Assembly (NCBI RefSeq): GCF_003675875.1
Contig: NZ_ML014752.1
Span: 166,113 to 230,112, forward strand
DNA: 64,000 nt
Direction: 5' to 3'
Origin: Halostella limicola
GTDB taxonomy: Archaea; Halobacteriota; Halobacteria; Halobacteriales; Natronoarchaeaceae
Shown here: positions 44,483-53,182 of the stretch, one piece after another
How positions within the stretch are numbered: position 1 is the first letter of the stretch
Layout of the letters: each line of letters begins with the position of its first letter
Made by a program: the position numbers and the translations under genes
The notes under the pieces: model-generated
Databases searched by the model: none
Seen by the model: the letters and a program-made list of their open reading frames with translations, nothing else
What the model was told of the DNA's origin: nothing

Positions 44483-45691
44483 GTGAACGGCAACGACAGG
44501 TCGATCGTCGGACTCGTGATGGTCGGCCACGCGATGGTGCACACCTACGAGCTGTCGATCCCGATCCTCGTCTCGGTGTGGCTCCTCGAGTTCTCGACCA
44601 CGGCGGCCACGCTGGGGCTGGTCGTCACGGCCGGGTACGCGCTGTTCGGCGCCGGCGCGCTCCCCGGCGGGATGCTCGCCGACACGTACGGCTCCCAGCG
44701 GGTGATCGCCGCCTGCCTCCTCGGGATGAGCGGCTCCTTCCTCGCGCTCTCCGTTGCGCCGTCGATACCGTTCATCACGCTCGCGCTCCTCCTGTGGGGG
44801 ATCGCGGCGAGCGTCTACCACCCTTCGGGACTCGCGCTCATTAGTAAGGGCGTCTCAGAGCGCGGCAGCGCCTTCGCGTACCACGGGATGGCCGGCAACG
44901 CGGGCATCGCTCTGGGGCCGCTCGCGACGACGCTGCTGCTCATCCCCTTCGAGTGGCGCGCCGTCGTCGGGCTCCTCGCGGTGCCGGCCGCGCTCGGCGG
45001 CCTGTACGCCATCCGGGCGGACGTCGACGAGAGCGCCGAGGTCGCCGCGGACGGCGACGGTCGCTCCGGCGCCGTCTCCTCGCTCGAGGAGTTCGTCGAC
45101 GGCACCCGGGCGCTCTTTTCGGGCGCGTTCGTCGGCATCTTCCTCGTCGTCATCATGTCCGGGCTGTACTACCGCGGCGTGCTCACCTTCCTGCCGGAAG
45201 TGCTCGGCGAGTTCGACGCGTTCGCGCCCGTCACCGTCGGACGTGAGGAACTCGAACCCGCGCGGTACGCCTACGTCGCGCTCCTGATGGTCGGGATGGC
45301 GGGCCAGTTCGTCGGCGGGAAGCTCACCGACCGGATCCGGCCGGAACTGGGCATCGGTGCGGCGTTCGGCGCGCTCGCCGTCCTCGCGCTCGCGTTCGTC
45401 CCGGCGGCCGACGCCGGCCTCGGTCCCTTCCTCGTCGTCGGCGCCGCGCTCGGGTTCACCCTGTTCGTCGTCCAGCCGCTGTACCAGGCGACCGTCGCGG
45501 AGTACACGCCCGCCGGCACCCGGGGCCTCTCCTACGGGTTCACCTACCTCGGGACGTTCGGCATCGGCGCGCTCGGCGGGACCGTCGCCGGCGCGGTGCT
45601 CACGTACGGAACGTCGCTGACCCTGTTTCTCGTCCTCGCGGTCGTGGCCGCGACCGCCTCCGCGACCGGCTTCGTCCTCGCCCGCCGCTAG
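44483..45691 (+). CDS. Major facilitator superfamily transporter
   Basis: 402 residues with about twelve hydrophobic helices. Family features are GGMLADTYGSQRV (loop 2-3 motif, near 65) and an equivalent GGKLTDRIRPELG in the second half (near 280). The long central loop (about 175-210) is acidic. It resembles the fosmidomycin-resistance-like MFS group; the substrate is unknown. The start is uncertain: GTG 44483 is taken because it directly precedes the first helix and a TTAAAG box lies about 26-31 bases upstream; ATG 44519 is the alternative. The stop overlaps the convergent DUF3054 stop. Confidence 0.8.
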   Translation: MNGNDRSIVGLVMVGHAMVHTYELSIPILVSVWLLEFSTTAATLGLVVTAGYALFGAGALPGGMLADTYGSQRVIAACLLGMSGSFLALSVAPSIPFITLALLLWGIAASVYHPSGLALISKGVSERGSAFAYHGMAGNAGIALGPLATTLLLIPFEWRAVVGLLAVPAALGGLYAIRADVDESAEVAADGDGRSGAVSSLEEFVDGTRALFSGAFVGIFLVVIMSGLYYRGVLTFLPEVLGEFDAFAPVTVGREELEPARYAYVALLMVGMAGQFVGGKLTDRIRPELGIGAAFGALAVLALAFVPAADAGLGPFLVVGAALGFTLFVVQPLYQATVAEYTPAGTRGLSYGFTYLGTFGIGALGGTVAGAVLTYGTSLTLFLVLAVVAATASATGFVLARR

Positions 45692-46116
45692 GCGTTCCGG
45701 CGCGACGCCAGGAGCCGCCCGGCCGCGATGCGCCACGCCGTCAGCGAGAGGAGGCCGACGCCCGTCATGACGAGCGGGAACGGCCACGTCGTCCCGCCGG
45801 TGAAGTACGGCGACCCGCGGAGCAGCAGGCCGACGTTCGCCGCGCCGAGCCACGCCCCGGCGGCCAGCCGCGCAGCGCGCGCCGGCGTCGCGACCGCGCC
45901 ACGCTCGTGAGCGCGGACCAGCGGCGCGGCGACGAACCACCCGATCAGGAACGGCGCGACGGTTTCGATCACCGCCAGCGGTTGGGAGAGCGGGCTGATG
46001 CCGTGGCTCAGCGATCCGCCGGTCACGAACAGCGCGATGACGAGCGCGTCGCCGCCGACCAGCGGGAGCGAGTCCGTCGCTCCCTCCTCGCGGACCTCCG
46101 AGTCGTACGATCCCAT
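45688..46116 (-). CDS. DUF3054 family membrane protein
   Basis: 142 residues with four hydrophobic helices and the arrangement of DUF3054: a first helix after GDALVIALFVTGGSLSHG, VAPFLIGWFVAAP (near 55), RLAAGAWLGAANVGLLLRG (near 88) and a final helix, ending in basic residues. Function unknown in all known members. It is convergent with the MFS gene (TAG stops interlock) and divergent from the next gene with 133 bp between. Confidence 0.85.
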   Translation of the reverse strand: MGSYDSEVREEGATDSLPLVGGDALVIALFVTGGSLSHGISPLSQPLAVIETVAPFLIGWFVAAPLVRAHERGAVATPARAARLAAGAWLGAANVGLLLRGSPYFTGGTTWPFPLVMTGVGLLSLTAWRIAAGRLLASRRNA

Positions 46117-46249
46117 GCGCGACGGTGCGGTCCCCACGACTATCGTTCCGGCGGTTTCGCGGCGGCGGATCCGCGCCGCCGCGGACAGCCGGGCGGGACC
46201 GCCCGCGACGCGGCGGGTTTTATCACCGTCCGGCGAAGTCGGTTCGGGT

Positions 46250-46816
46250 ATGTCACGGGGCGAGGCGGACGAGGCGGAACCGCCGGACATCGACGACGCG
46301 CTGCAGGAACTGGAGGAGCTGGAGGAGCTCGTCGACTCCGAGGCGGAGCGCGAGCAGGTCAGGGAGACGATGCGTACCCTGCGGGAGGCCAAGGATCCCC
46401 GCCTGTTCGGCAGGATCCGCTCGGCGTTCGACATCCGCGACGCGGGCGAGGCGCTCGTCGGTAGCCTCGTGTTCGGCGTCCCGATGCTCGTCGAGGACGG
46501 CACGAGAGACGTCGGGACGTACATCGCCGCGAACCCGCCGTATTTCGTGTTGACGCTGGCGATCGGGCTGGTCGTCACCGTCGGCATCCTCCACGCCGTG
46601 CGCTTCGAAGAGGTCGAGAGCGACCTCATCCTCGGGATCGTCCCGCGGCGGCTCGTCGGCATCCTGGCCATCGCGGGGATCACCGCCGCGGTGCTGATGA
46701 CCGCGTGGGGACGCGTCGACTGGGCCGACCCGTGGGTCGCCACCTGCCAGACGTCGGTGACGGGCGTCGTCATGGCCATCGGCGCGGCGCTGGGCGACAT
46801 CCTGCCCCACGAGTGA
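46250..46816 (+). CDS. DUF2391-like membrane protein
   Basis: 188 residues. An acidic coiled-coil N-terminus (ALQELEELEELVDSEAEREQV) and a basic helix are followed by about four hydrophobic helices (GEALVGSLVFGVPMLVEDG, YFVLTLAIGLVVTVGILH, LVGILAIAGITAAVLMTAWG, VTGVVMAIGAALGDILP). It matches the general form of the DUF2391 putative integral membrane family. No function known. GGGTTTTATCACC, a TATA-like box, lies 28-36 bases upstream of ATG 46250. Confidence 0.75.
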   Translation: MSRGEADEAEPPDIDDALQELEELEELVDSEAEREQVRETMRTLREAKDPRLFGRIRSAFDIRDAGEALVGSLVFGVPMLVEDGTRDVGTYIAANPPYFVLTLAIGLVVTVGILHAVRFEEVESDLILGIVPRRLVGILAIAGITAAVLMTAWGRVDWADPWVATCQTSVTGVVMAIGAALGDILPHE

Positions 46817-46879
46817 GAACGTGAGGTCGACTCGCGGAGCGCCGACAACGGTTTGTACCGCCCCCGAGAGATGCCGGGC

Positions 46880-47044
46880 ATGAACCGAACGCACGCGCTC
46901 GGCGTCGCGCTGACCGGCGTCGGCGCGCTCGGGTACGCCGTCGGCGTCGCCGTTCCCTATCCCGGTCGCGCGTTCACCGTGACGGCCGTGATGGTCGGCG
47001 TGACGCTGTGGGCCGTCGGCCGGACCGGGGGTGCGGTCGCGTGA
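46880..47044 (+). CDS. Small membrane protein coupled to corA
   Basis: 54 residues: two hydrophobic helices (ALGVALTGVGALGYAVGVAV and FTVTAVMVGVTLWAVG). Its stop overlaps the GTG start of the CorA gene by four bases (GTGA at 47041-47044), so it is made together with the transporter and might be an accessory subunit (inference). No family known. ATG 46880. Confidence 0.7.
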   Translation: MNRTHALGVALTGVGALGYAVGVAVPYPGRAFTVTAVMVGVTLWAVGRTGGAVA

Positions 47045-48021
47045 CCGTCGAGGCCGTCGCGTACGACAACGAGGGGGCGGAGTCGTACGACGACATCGCG
47101 ACCGCCCGGGACGCCGACGGGACGACGTGGGTGCGCGTCGTCGCGCCGACCGAGGCGGAACTGCAGTCGATCCGGGACTGCTTCGGGATCCACCACCTCG
47201 AAACCGAGGACGTGCAGAACAACGTGCGCCCGAAGGTCGACGTGCTCGACGACCACACGTTCGTGCTCGCCAAGGAGGCCGAGATACCGAGCGGCGAGAC
47301 GACGTTCATGGAGGAGCTGAAAGACGACCCCGTCGGCCTCTTCTTCGGCGACGGCTGGATCGTCACCGTCTCGCTCGACCGCATCGAAGCGGTCGAACGG
47401 GCCTGGTCGGCGGTCCACCGGGGCGACACACGGCTGGTGGCGCGCGGCCCGGACTTCACCGCGTACCGGATCCTCGACGGCGTCGTCGACGACTACTTCG
47501 GCCTGCTCGACGACATCGAGGACGACATCGAACTCGTGGAGGAGGAGGTGATCGACTCGCCCGACGTGGGCACGCTAGAGACGATCCACAGCCTCCGCCG
47601 GGAACTGCTCTCGCTCCGACGGGTGGTGTGGCCCATGCGCGACGCCGCCAGCGTGCTCGCGCGCGGCGACCCCATCCACGTCAGCGAGGACGCGGAGAAG
47701 TACTACCGCGACGTGTACGACCACCTCGTGCAACTGGTCGACCTCGTCGAGACGTACCGCGACCTGACCGGCGGCGCGCGCGACATCTACCTGAACACCC
47801 TCTCGATGTCGACCAACGACGTGATGAAGAAGCTCACCGTCGTCGCCACCATCGTCCTCCCGCTGACGTTCGTGGTCGGAGTGTACGGGATGAACTTCGA
47901 GGGGAGCCCGTACAACATGCCGGAACTCGGCTGGACCCACGGCTACCCGGCGGTGATGATCGGGATGGCTCTCGTGTCGGTGATCATGGTGTCGTACTTC
48001 CGGCGGGAGGGGTGGCTGTAG
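47041..48021 (+). CDS. corA: CorA-type magnesium/cobalt channel
   Basis: 326 residues. An N-terminal alpha/beta cytoplasmic domain and a long stalk helix (IDDIEDDIELVEEEV, HSLRRELLSLRRVVWPMRD) are followed by two C-terminal membrane helices with the universal selectivity motif YGMNFEG (near 297). It forms pentamers that pass Mg2+ and sometimes Co2+ or Ni2+. Basic terminal residues (YFRREGWL) fit the family. It starts with GTG inside the stop of the preceding microprotein. Confidence 0.93.
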   Translation: MTVEAVAYDNEGAESYDDIATARDADGTTWVRVVAPTEAELQSIRDCFGIHHLETEDVQNNVRPKVDVLDDHTFVLAKEAEIPSGETTFMEELKDDPVGLFFGDGWIVTVSLDRIEAVERAWSAVHRGDTRLVARGPDFTAYRILDGVVDDYFGLLDDIEDDIELVEEEVIDSPDVGTLETIHSLRRELLSLRRVVWPMRDAASVLARGDPIHVSEDAEKYYRDVYDHLVQLVDLVETYRDLTGGARDIYLNTLSMSTNDVMKKLTVVATIVLPLTFVVGVYGMNFEGSPYNMPELGWTHGYPAVMIGMALVSVIMVSYFRREGWL

Positions 48022-48029
48022 GCGGTCGC

Positions 48030-50321
48030 TCACTCCTCCGGCCGGATCCGCGCCAGCCGCATCGCGTTGCCGGTGACGGCCGTCGTCATCCCGACGTCGC
48101 CGGCCAGCACCGCGACGACCAGCGAGACGTACCCGAGCGGGATGCCGACGGCGAGCAGGGCCTTCACGCCGAGGCTGGCCCAGATGTTCTGCCGGATGAC
48201 GCCGTTGGCGGTCCGGGAGAGGTCGACGAGGTACGGCAGCTTCGAGAGGTCGTCGGCCATCAGCGCGATGTCGGCCGTCTCGATGGCGGTGTCGGTGCCC
48301 GCCGCGCCCATGGCGATCCCGACGTCCGCCGTGGCGAGGGCGGGCGCGTCGTTGATGCCGTCGCCGACCATCGCGACGGTGCCGTACTCCTCGCGGAGGC
48401 GGGAGACCGCGTCGACCTTCTCGTCGGGGAGCAGTTCCGCCTCGTAGCGCTCGATGCCGACCGACTCCGCGATGGCGCGGGCGGTGCCCTCGTTGTCGCC
48501 CGTGAGCATGACGGGTTCGACGCCGGCATCTTTCAGCCGCTCGACGGCCCGCTTCGCGTCCTCGCGCACCGTGTCGGCGACGGCGACGACGCCCTCCAGC
48601 GCGTCCTCGGTCCCGACGAGGATCACCGTCTTCCCCTCGGACTGGAGGCGCGGGATGGTCTCATCGAGCAGGTCGAGACAGCCCTGTCGGTCGCACTGCT
48701 GTCGGGGCTCGCCCACCACCGTCCCACCATCGGTCGCGAAGTGGACGTGGTCCAGATCGAACCCCAGCTCCTCGAAGAAGGCGGGCTTGCCGGCGTAGTG
48801 GGTCGTGCCGTCGAGGTCGGCGCGGACGCCCTTCCCGGTGATGGCCTCGAAGTCGGACACGTCGGCCTCGCCGGTGACGGTCTCGTCGGCCCGCTCGACG
48901 ATGGCGTCGCCGATGGGGTGCTCGCTCCGGCGCTCGACGCCGCGGGCGCAGGCGAGGACGCTCTCCGCGTCGTTGTCGCCGAGCGGGACGACGTCGGTGA
49001 CGGCGAGTTCACCGGTCGTGAGCGTCCCGGTCTTGTCCAGCGCGACGGCGTCGACCTCGCCCATCGTCTCCAGGTGGTCGCCGCCCTTGATCAGGACGCC
49101 GTTGCGCGCCGCGCTCGTGACGCCTGAGACGACGGAGACGGGCGTCGAGATGACGAACGCGCAGGGACAGGCGATGACGAGCAGGGCGATGCCGCGCACC
49201 ACCCAGTCCACCCAGTAGTAGCCCAGCAGCGGCGGGATCGTCGCGGTCAGGATCGCGGCCGCGGTGACGACCGGCGTGTAGTAGCCCGCGAAGCGGTCGA
49301 CGAACTGCTCGCGCTCCGTGCGGTTCTCCTGTGCCCCCTCGACGAGGTCGATGATGCGTGCGATGGTGCTGTCGGCCGACGCCGCGGTGACCTCGACTTC
49401 GAGGTAGCCCTGCTGGTTGATCGTCCCGGCGTACACCTCCGCGCCCGGCGTCTTGTCGACCGGGACGCTCTCGCCGGTGATCGGGGCCTCGTTGACGGCG
49501 CTTTCGCCCTCGGTCACGGCGCCGTCGAGCGGCACCTTCTCGCCGGGTTCGACGACGACCGTCTCGCCGACGGACACGGCGTCGACCGGGACCTCCTCGA
49601 GTTCGCCGTCCCGGCGGACGACCGCCGTCTCGGGCGCGAGTTCGAACAGCTCTTCCAGCGAGCGCCGCGCCCGCGTCACAGAGTAGCGTTCGAGCAGCTC
49701 GGCGAGGTTGAACAGGACGGCGAGCGACGCCGCCTCGACGAGCAGGTTCTCGCCGGGGACGAACAGCGTCAGCCCCGTCGCGGCGAGCACCGCGGCCGTC
49801 ATCAGGAAGTCGATGTCGAGGCTCCGGTTCCGCGCCGAGTAGTAGCCGTTCCGGACGATGACCTGCCCGCCGGCGACGACGCAACCCAGCAGGAGCGCGT
49901 CGACGACGACCCACTCCTGACCGAGCGCCGTCAGGAGCGTCGCGTTCGCCCCGGGGAGGACCCACCGGACGACCAGCGCGAGCGCGAGGAAGACGCCGGC
50001 GACGCCGGTCTTCAGCGCCCGCGGGCTCCGCCAAACGGACTGCGGGTCGTCCTCGACCTCTCGGGGACCGCCCGAGACGACCTCGTAGCCGGCGCGCTCG
50101 ACGGCGGCGATCACGTCCGCCGCGTCGGTCGCGCCCGCGTCGTACTCGATGCTGAGCTTTCCCGCCGTGGGGTTGGGTTCGACGGCGTCGACACCCGGCA
50201 CGTCGGCGACGCTTCCCTCGACCTTGGACGCGCAGGAGGGGCAGTCCATCTCGGGGACCGACAGGGAGAGGGACTCGCGGCCGTCGGCCGCGCCACCCCC
50301 GCCGTGGTCGTGGTGACTCAT
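48030..50321 (-). CDS. zntA: Zn2+/Cd2+-exporting P1B-type ATPase
   Basis: 763 residues. A His-rich start (MSHHDHGGGG), a heavy-metal-associated domain with MDCPSC (near 25), eight membrane helices, the CPC metal site (ACPCAF, near 384), phosphorylation site DKTGTLT (near 428), SEHPIG nucleotide motif and hinge GDGINDAPAL. The last helix region reads GDVGMTTAVTGNAMRL; an Asp-x-Gly there marks the Zn/Cd/Pb group rather than copper pumps. An extra CDRQGC pair in the nucleotide domain is unusual. It probably detoxifies Zn/Cd. Convergent with corA by 8 bp. Confidence 0.92.
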   Translation of the reverse strand: MSHHDHGGGGAADGRESLSLSVPEMDCPSCASKVEGSVADVPGVDAVEPNPTAGKLSIEYDAGATDAADVIAAVERAGYEVVSGGPREVEDDPQSVWRSPRALKTGVAGVFLALALVVRWVLPGANATLLTALGQEWVVVDALLLGCVVAGGQVIVRNGYYSARNRSLDIDFLMTAAVLAATGLTLFVPGENLLVEAASLAVLFNLAELLERYSVTRARRSLEELFELAPETAVVRRDGELEEVPVDAVSVGETVVVEPGEKVPLDGAVTEGESAVNEAPITGESVPVDKTPGAEVYAGTINQQGYLEVEVTAASADSTIARIIDLVEGAQENRTEREQFVDRFAGYYTPVVTAAAILTATIPPLLGYYWVDWVVRGIALLVIACPCAFVISTPVSVVSGVTSAARNGVLIKGGDHLETMGEVDAVALDKTGTLTTGELAVTDVVPLGDNDAESVLACARGVERRSEHPIGDAIVERADETVTGEADVSDFEAITGKGVRADLDGTTHYAGKPAFFEELGFDLDHVHFATDGGTVVGEPRQQCDRQGCLDLLDETIPRLQSEGKTVILVGTEDALEGVVAVADTVREDAKRAVERLKDAGVEPVMLTGDNEGTARAIAESVGIERYEAELLPDEKVDAVSRLREEYGTVAMVGDGINDAPALATADVGIAMGAAGTDTAIETADIALMADDLSKLPYLVDLSRTANGVIRQNIWASLGVKALLAVGIPLGYVSLVVAVLAGDVGMTTAVTGNAMRLARIRPEE

Positions 50322-50517
50322 CGTCCGTCGGTAGGCGACCGACGTTTATTAACTACGCTGTTACGAAACGGCGGCTAAATCGTATTTGCTAATAAAAGAG
50401 CCGGTATTGATTATTAAACCGCCACGAATTCGGTCGAAGCGACGCCGCCCGGCCGCCGATCCGCCGAGACGCCACACGTACAAGACATATATGTCAAGAC
50501 ATACTACCCGTCGCGTG

Positions 50518-51225
50518 ATGGCTGTGACCGACGACAGACGAGGGTGCGAGGGCTGCGGCCGGACGCTCCCCGTCGACGACCTGTACTCGGTCACGATGCC
50601 CGACGGCTACACCGCGGTCTGCTGTCCCGAGTGCAGGGAGTTCGCCGAGACCGCCGCGGAGAAGCAGGCCGAACTCGACCAGCGCCGCCGCGCCTGCGAC
50701 GGCTGCGGCGCCGAGCACCGGCTGGAGTCGCTGTCGGAGGTGACGCTGTCCGACGGCACGTCCGTCCTCTGCTGCGACGACTGCGAGCGCCACGTTCCGG
50801 GACGGGGCGGCTCGACCGCCGCGGGCGGCGGCGAGAGCAGCGCGCGGAACGGCACCGGTGACGCCGGCGACGCGGCCCAGGCCGGGGATACCGTCGGCGG
50901 CGAGACAGCAGCGGTCCGGAACGACTGCGACCAGTGCCGGGAGTCGTTCAGCGTCGAACTGTTCCAGGTCGAGACGGTCGACGGCCGCACCCAGGCGTTC
51001 TGCCCCGACTGCAAGGACGAGGGCCTCGACGACGGCGTGGTCAGGAGCGTCCGGATGCGTCGGTCCGAGGCCTACGCCACGCTCGCGGTCGACGGCGACG
51101 CCGACGAGGAGGCGATACGGGACGCGTACCTGGAGAAGGTGAAGCGGGTCCACCCGGACCGCGCTGACGGGAGCCGAGCGGAGTTCAAGCGCGTCAAGCG
51201 GGCCTACGACCGGCTCACGGACTAG
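50518..51225 (+). CDS. Protein with three zinc ribbons and a C-terminal J-domain
   Basis: 235 residues. Three CxxC-based ribbons (CEGCGR..CCPEC near 11-40; CDGCGAE..CCDDC near 60-88; CDQCRE..CPDC near 138-165) precede a J-like domain at the C-terminus (AYATLAVDGDADEEAIRDAY, HPDR triad near 214, FKRVKRAYDRLTD). The order, J-domain last, is the reverse of classical DnaJ. It may be a specialised DnaK recruiter for a nucleic-acid or protein target held by the ribbons (inference). ATG 50518 fits the TATA-like CATATAT about 30 bases upstream; ATG 50491 is an alternative. Its stop overlaps the TIR gene stop. Confidence 0.8.
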   Translation: MAVTDDRRGCEGCGRTLPVDDLYSVTMPDGYTAVCCPECREFAETAAEKQAELDQRRRACDGCGAEHRLESLSEVTLSDGTSVLCCDDCERHVPGRGGSTAAGGGESSARNGTGDAGDAAQAGDTVGGETAAVRNDCDQCRESFSVELFQVETVDGRTQAFCPDCKDEGLDDGVVRSVRMRRSEAYATLAVDGDADEEAIRDAYLEKVKRVHPDRADGSRAEFKRVKRAYDRLTD

Positions 51226-51824
51226 TCCTCACGCTGGAGGAACCCCATCGTCGCGGGGTCGAAGTGGTACCGCGCGCCGCAGTCCCCGCAGTCGGCGTGG
51301 ATCGTCCTGCCGTGGTCGTGAAGCCGCCACAGTTCCTTCTGGCGCTGGTCTATCGTCAGCGTCACCGGCGCGCCGCAGTCCCCGGCGTTGCAGGGGAACC
51401 GGACGTACCACTTCGGCGTCGACAGCGAGCCGAGCGGCGCCAGCTCCGACCGGAGCCGCGAGAGCAGGTTGAACACCGTCGCGTCCATGTTCTCCCGGTC
51501 GAGTTCCACGCCGTCTATCCCCCGGAGATAGCCCCCGATGTCCGCCTGTCGCTCGAACACCGGGACGATCGGCACGCCGCGCGCGACCGCGTATCCGATC
51601 TCCTGGTTGATCCACTGGTTCGAGGCGGCCGCCTCAGTCACGACGACGACCATGACGTCGCACTCGTTCAGTCGCCCCTTCAGGTGCTCCCTGCTCCGGC
51701 CCGGTTCCACCTCCTCCGCCGCGACGTGGACGTCGAACGGGAAGTTCCGGACCGACCGGAACAGCGATTCGACGACGTCCACGTCCCCCGGCGCGTGCGA
51801 GACGAACACTCGCTCGTCGCTCAT
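51222..51824 (-). CDS. TIR-domain protein with C-terminal zinc ribbon
   Basis: 200 residues. Residues 1-135 are a TIR domain: RVFVSHAPGDVDVVESLF (box 1), CDVMVVVVTEAAASNQWINQ (residue 55 on) and GVPIVPVFE. The S-N-Q-W-x-x-x-E arrangement places a glutamate near 74 where NADase-active TIRs have their catalytic Glu. Residues 140-200 contain CNAGDCG and CGDCG, a zinc ribbon, and end with FLQRED. TIR proteins in prokaryotes cleave NAD+ or make signalling nucleotides in phage defence, or act as scaffolds. No defence partner is adjacent except the J-domain/zinc-ribbon gene it converges with. Confidence 0.8.
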   Translation of the reverse strand: MSDERVFVSHAPGDVDVVESLFRSVRNFPFDVHVAAEEVEPGRSREHLKGRLNECDVMVVVVTEAAASNQWINQEIGYAVARGVPIVPVFERQADIGGYLRGIDGVELDRENMDATVFNLLSRLRSELAPLGSLSTPKWYVRFPCNAGDCGAPVTLTIDQRQKELWRLHDHGRTIHADCGDCGARYHFDPATMGFLQRED

Positions 51825-51994
51825 GTACGCTCCCTGGTACGGTCGGGTCTTAACTGTTTCATGCGACGCCTCGCGCCGGCGGGCGACGAGGGCCGGTCGC
51901 GGCGGGATCCGCCCGTCGCCGTCGTGTCTGACGACTGGTTCGACGTGTCTCCGCTGCGTAGCAATTCCGGGGGTGCCCCCATACGTTTATGCCG

Positions 51995-52010
51995 ACTGTG
52001 ATATTACAGT
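51995..52010. promoter_or_regulatory. Operator-like palindrome of the PadR gene
   Basis: ACTGT-GATATT-ACAGT, symmetric at 14 of 16 positions. It lies directly downstream of a TATA-like GTTTATGC (51985-51992) and ends 15 bases before the ATG at 52026, covering the expected transcription start. Position and symmetry suggest autorepression by the PadR-type product. Confidence 0.5.
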
Positions 52011-52025
52011 AGGATGGGGGGAACG

Positions 52026-52325
52026 ATGCACGATCTAACAGGGTTCCAGCGGGACCTACTGACAGTGATCGCTGGGCTCGACGACCCACACGGACTCGCG
52101 ATCAAAGAAGAACTGGAAAAGTACTACGAGACCGAGATACATCACGGTCGGTTGTATCCGAACCTCGACACCCTCGTCGACAAGGGGCTCGTCGAGAAGG
52201 GGGAACTCGACCGGCGGACGAACTACTACGCGCTCACCCAGCGGGGGAAACGGGAGATCGAGGCCCGGCGCGACTGGGAGCAGCAGTACCTCGAAGCGGA
52301 CTCCGAATCGGCGACGATTTCGTAG
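52026..52325 (+). CDS. PadR-family transcriptional regulator
   Basis: 99 residues: a winged helix typical of haloarchaeal single-domain PadR proteins (LTGFQRDLLTVIAGLDDPHG, HHGRLYPNLDTLVDKGLV, RRTNYYALTQRGKREIEA) and a short helix for dimerisation. It has no long C-terminal helical domain. It binds DNA as a dimer; the ligand is unknown. The palindrome in its own promoter suggests autoregulation. ATG 52026 matches the family start; ATG 52014 in the same frame is possible. Confidence 0.88.
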   Translation: MHDLTGFQRDLLTVIAGLDDPHGLAIKEELEKYYETEIHHGRLYPNLDTLVDKGLVEKGELDRRTNYYALTQRGKREIEARRDWEQQYLEADSESATIS

Positions 52326-52394
52326 CGGGACGGCCCTCCGGCAGGCCGCGCCGCAACGGTTAAACACGAGTACGGCCAGCGCCAACGGAGGGGC

Positions 52395-52781
52395 GTGACC
52401 GACCGCGACAGCTTCTTCGACGACGACAGCGTGGCCAGCGCCGCGGCGTCGACCGACCGCTCGCCGGAGGAACTGCGCGACCTCGTCGAGCGCCATCAGG
52501 CGGGGATGCGGGACAACCCCGGCATCGACGGGCTCGTCTACGAGTGGCGGAAGACGCTCCGGGAGGACCCGCTCCTGTTCGCCGACGGGGACGCGTACTA
52601 CGTCGCTCTACCGCGCCGCATCTGGCGGCAGTTCGCGACGGCACACGGGCTGAGCGACGAGGAGTTCGAGGCGCTGCTCGCCGTCCACGACGACGCCGTC
52701 CGCGACGCGGCGGCGGGCCGCGAGGACGCGGACCTCGGAAAACTCGACGACGACGTCGCGATGGTACTGCTGAAGGAATAG
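52395..52781 (+). CDS. Uncharacterised haloarchaeal protein
   Basis: 128 residues, helical, acidic, soluble. Conserved-looking stretch GLVYEWRKTLREDPLLFADG (near 45) then YYVALPRRIWRQFATAHGLS. No family recognised. The start is GTG 52395 (GTGACCGACCGC), with a TATA-like GGTTAAACAC about 26-35 bases before it. It is convergent with the next gene with no spacing between stop codons. Confidence 0.7.
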   Translation: MTDRDSFFDDDSVASAAASTDRSPEELRDLVERHQAGMRDNPGIDGLVYEWRKTLREDPLLFADGDAYYVALPRRIWRQFATAHGLSDEEFEALLAVHDDAVRDAAAGREDADLGKLDDDVAMVLLKE

Positions 52782-53150
52782 CTACTTTTCCTCGGTCGTG
52801 TCGAGCACCTTCCCCGAGAACTCGGTCTGCGTTAGCTCGTCGTCGCGGAGGCGCTCGACCCACTCGTCCTCGGCGCGCCACGTCCCGATCACCTCGCCGT
52901 CCGTGTCGGTGACCGTCGCGTCCACGCTGACGGCGTCGCCGTGCTCCTCCCTCGCGTCCCAGACCATCTGGAGGACGCGACCGACCTGCCGCTTCGGGAA
53001 GCCGTCCGCGGCGGCGATCGACTCGTACTCGATGGTGAGTTCGCCGTCGGACTCGGTCAGGTTCGTGAGGTAGACGCCCTGTCCCATCAGACGGTCTTCG
53101 AGTCGCTCCTCGAAGGGCCGTTCCTCGTCGTCGGCCTCGGATTCGGTCAT
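52782..53150 (-). CDS. Uncharacterised haloarchaeal protein
   Basis: 122 residues, acidic (starts MTESEADDEERPFEERL), soluble. The core reads VYLTNLTESDGELTIEYESI then DGFPKRQVGRVLQMVWDARE and an antiparallel-beta end (DAVSVDATVTDTDGEVIGTW). It could be a small regulatory or RNA-binding protein, but no motif supports this. It lies 32 bp downstream of the tpiA stop on the opposite side of its promoter; ATG 53150. Confidence 0.65.
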   Translation of the reverse strand: MTESEADDEERPFEERLEDRLMGQGVYLTNLTESDGELTIEYESIAAADGFPKRQVGRVLQMVWDAREEHGDAVSVDATVTDTDGEVIGTWRAEDEWVERLRDDELTQTEFSGKVLDTTEEK

Positions 53151-53182
53151 GGGTCGACTTGGGCTCCGGGGGTGTTATACCT

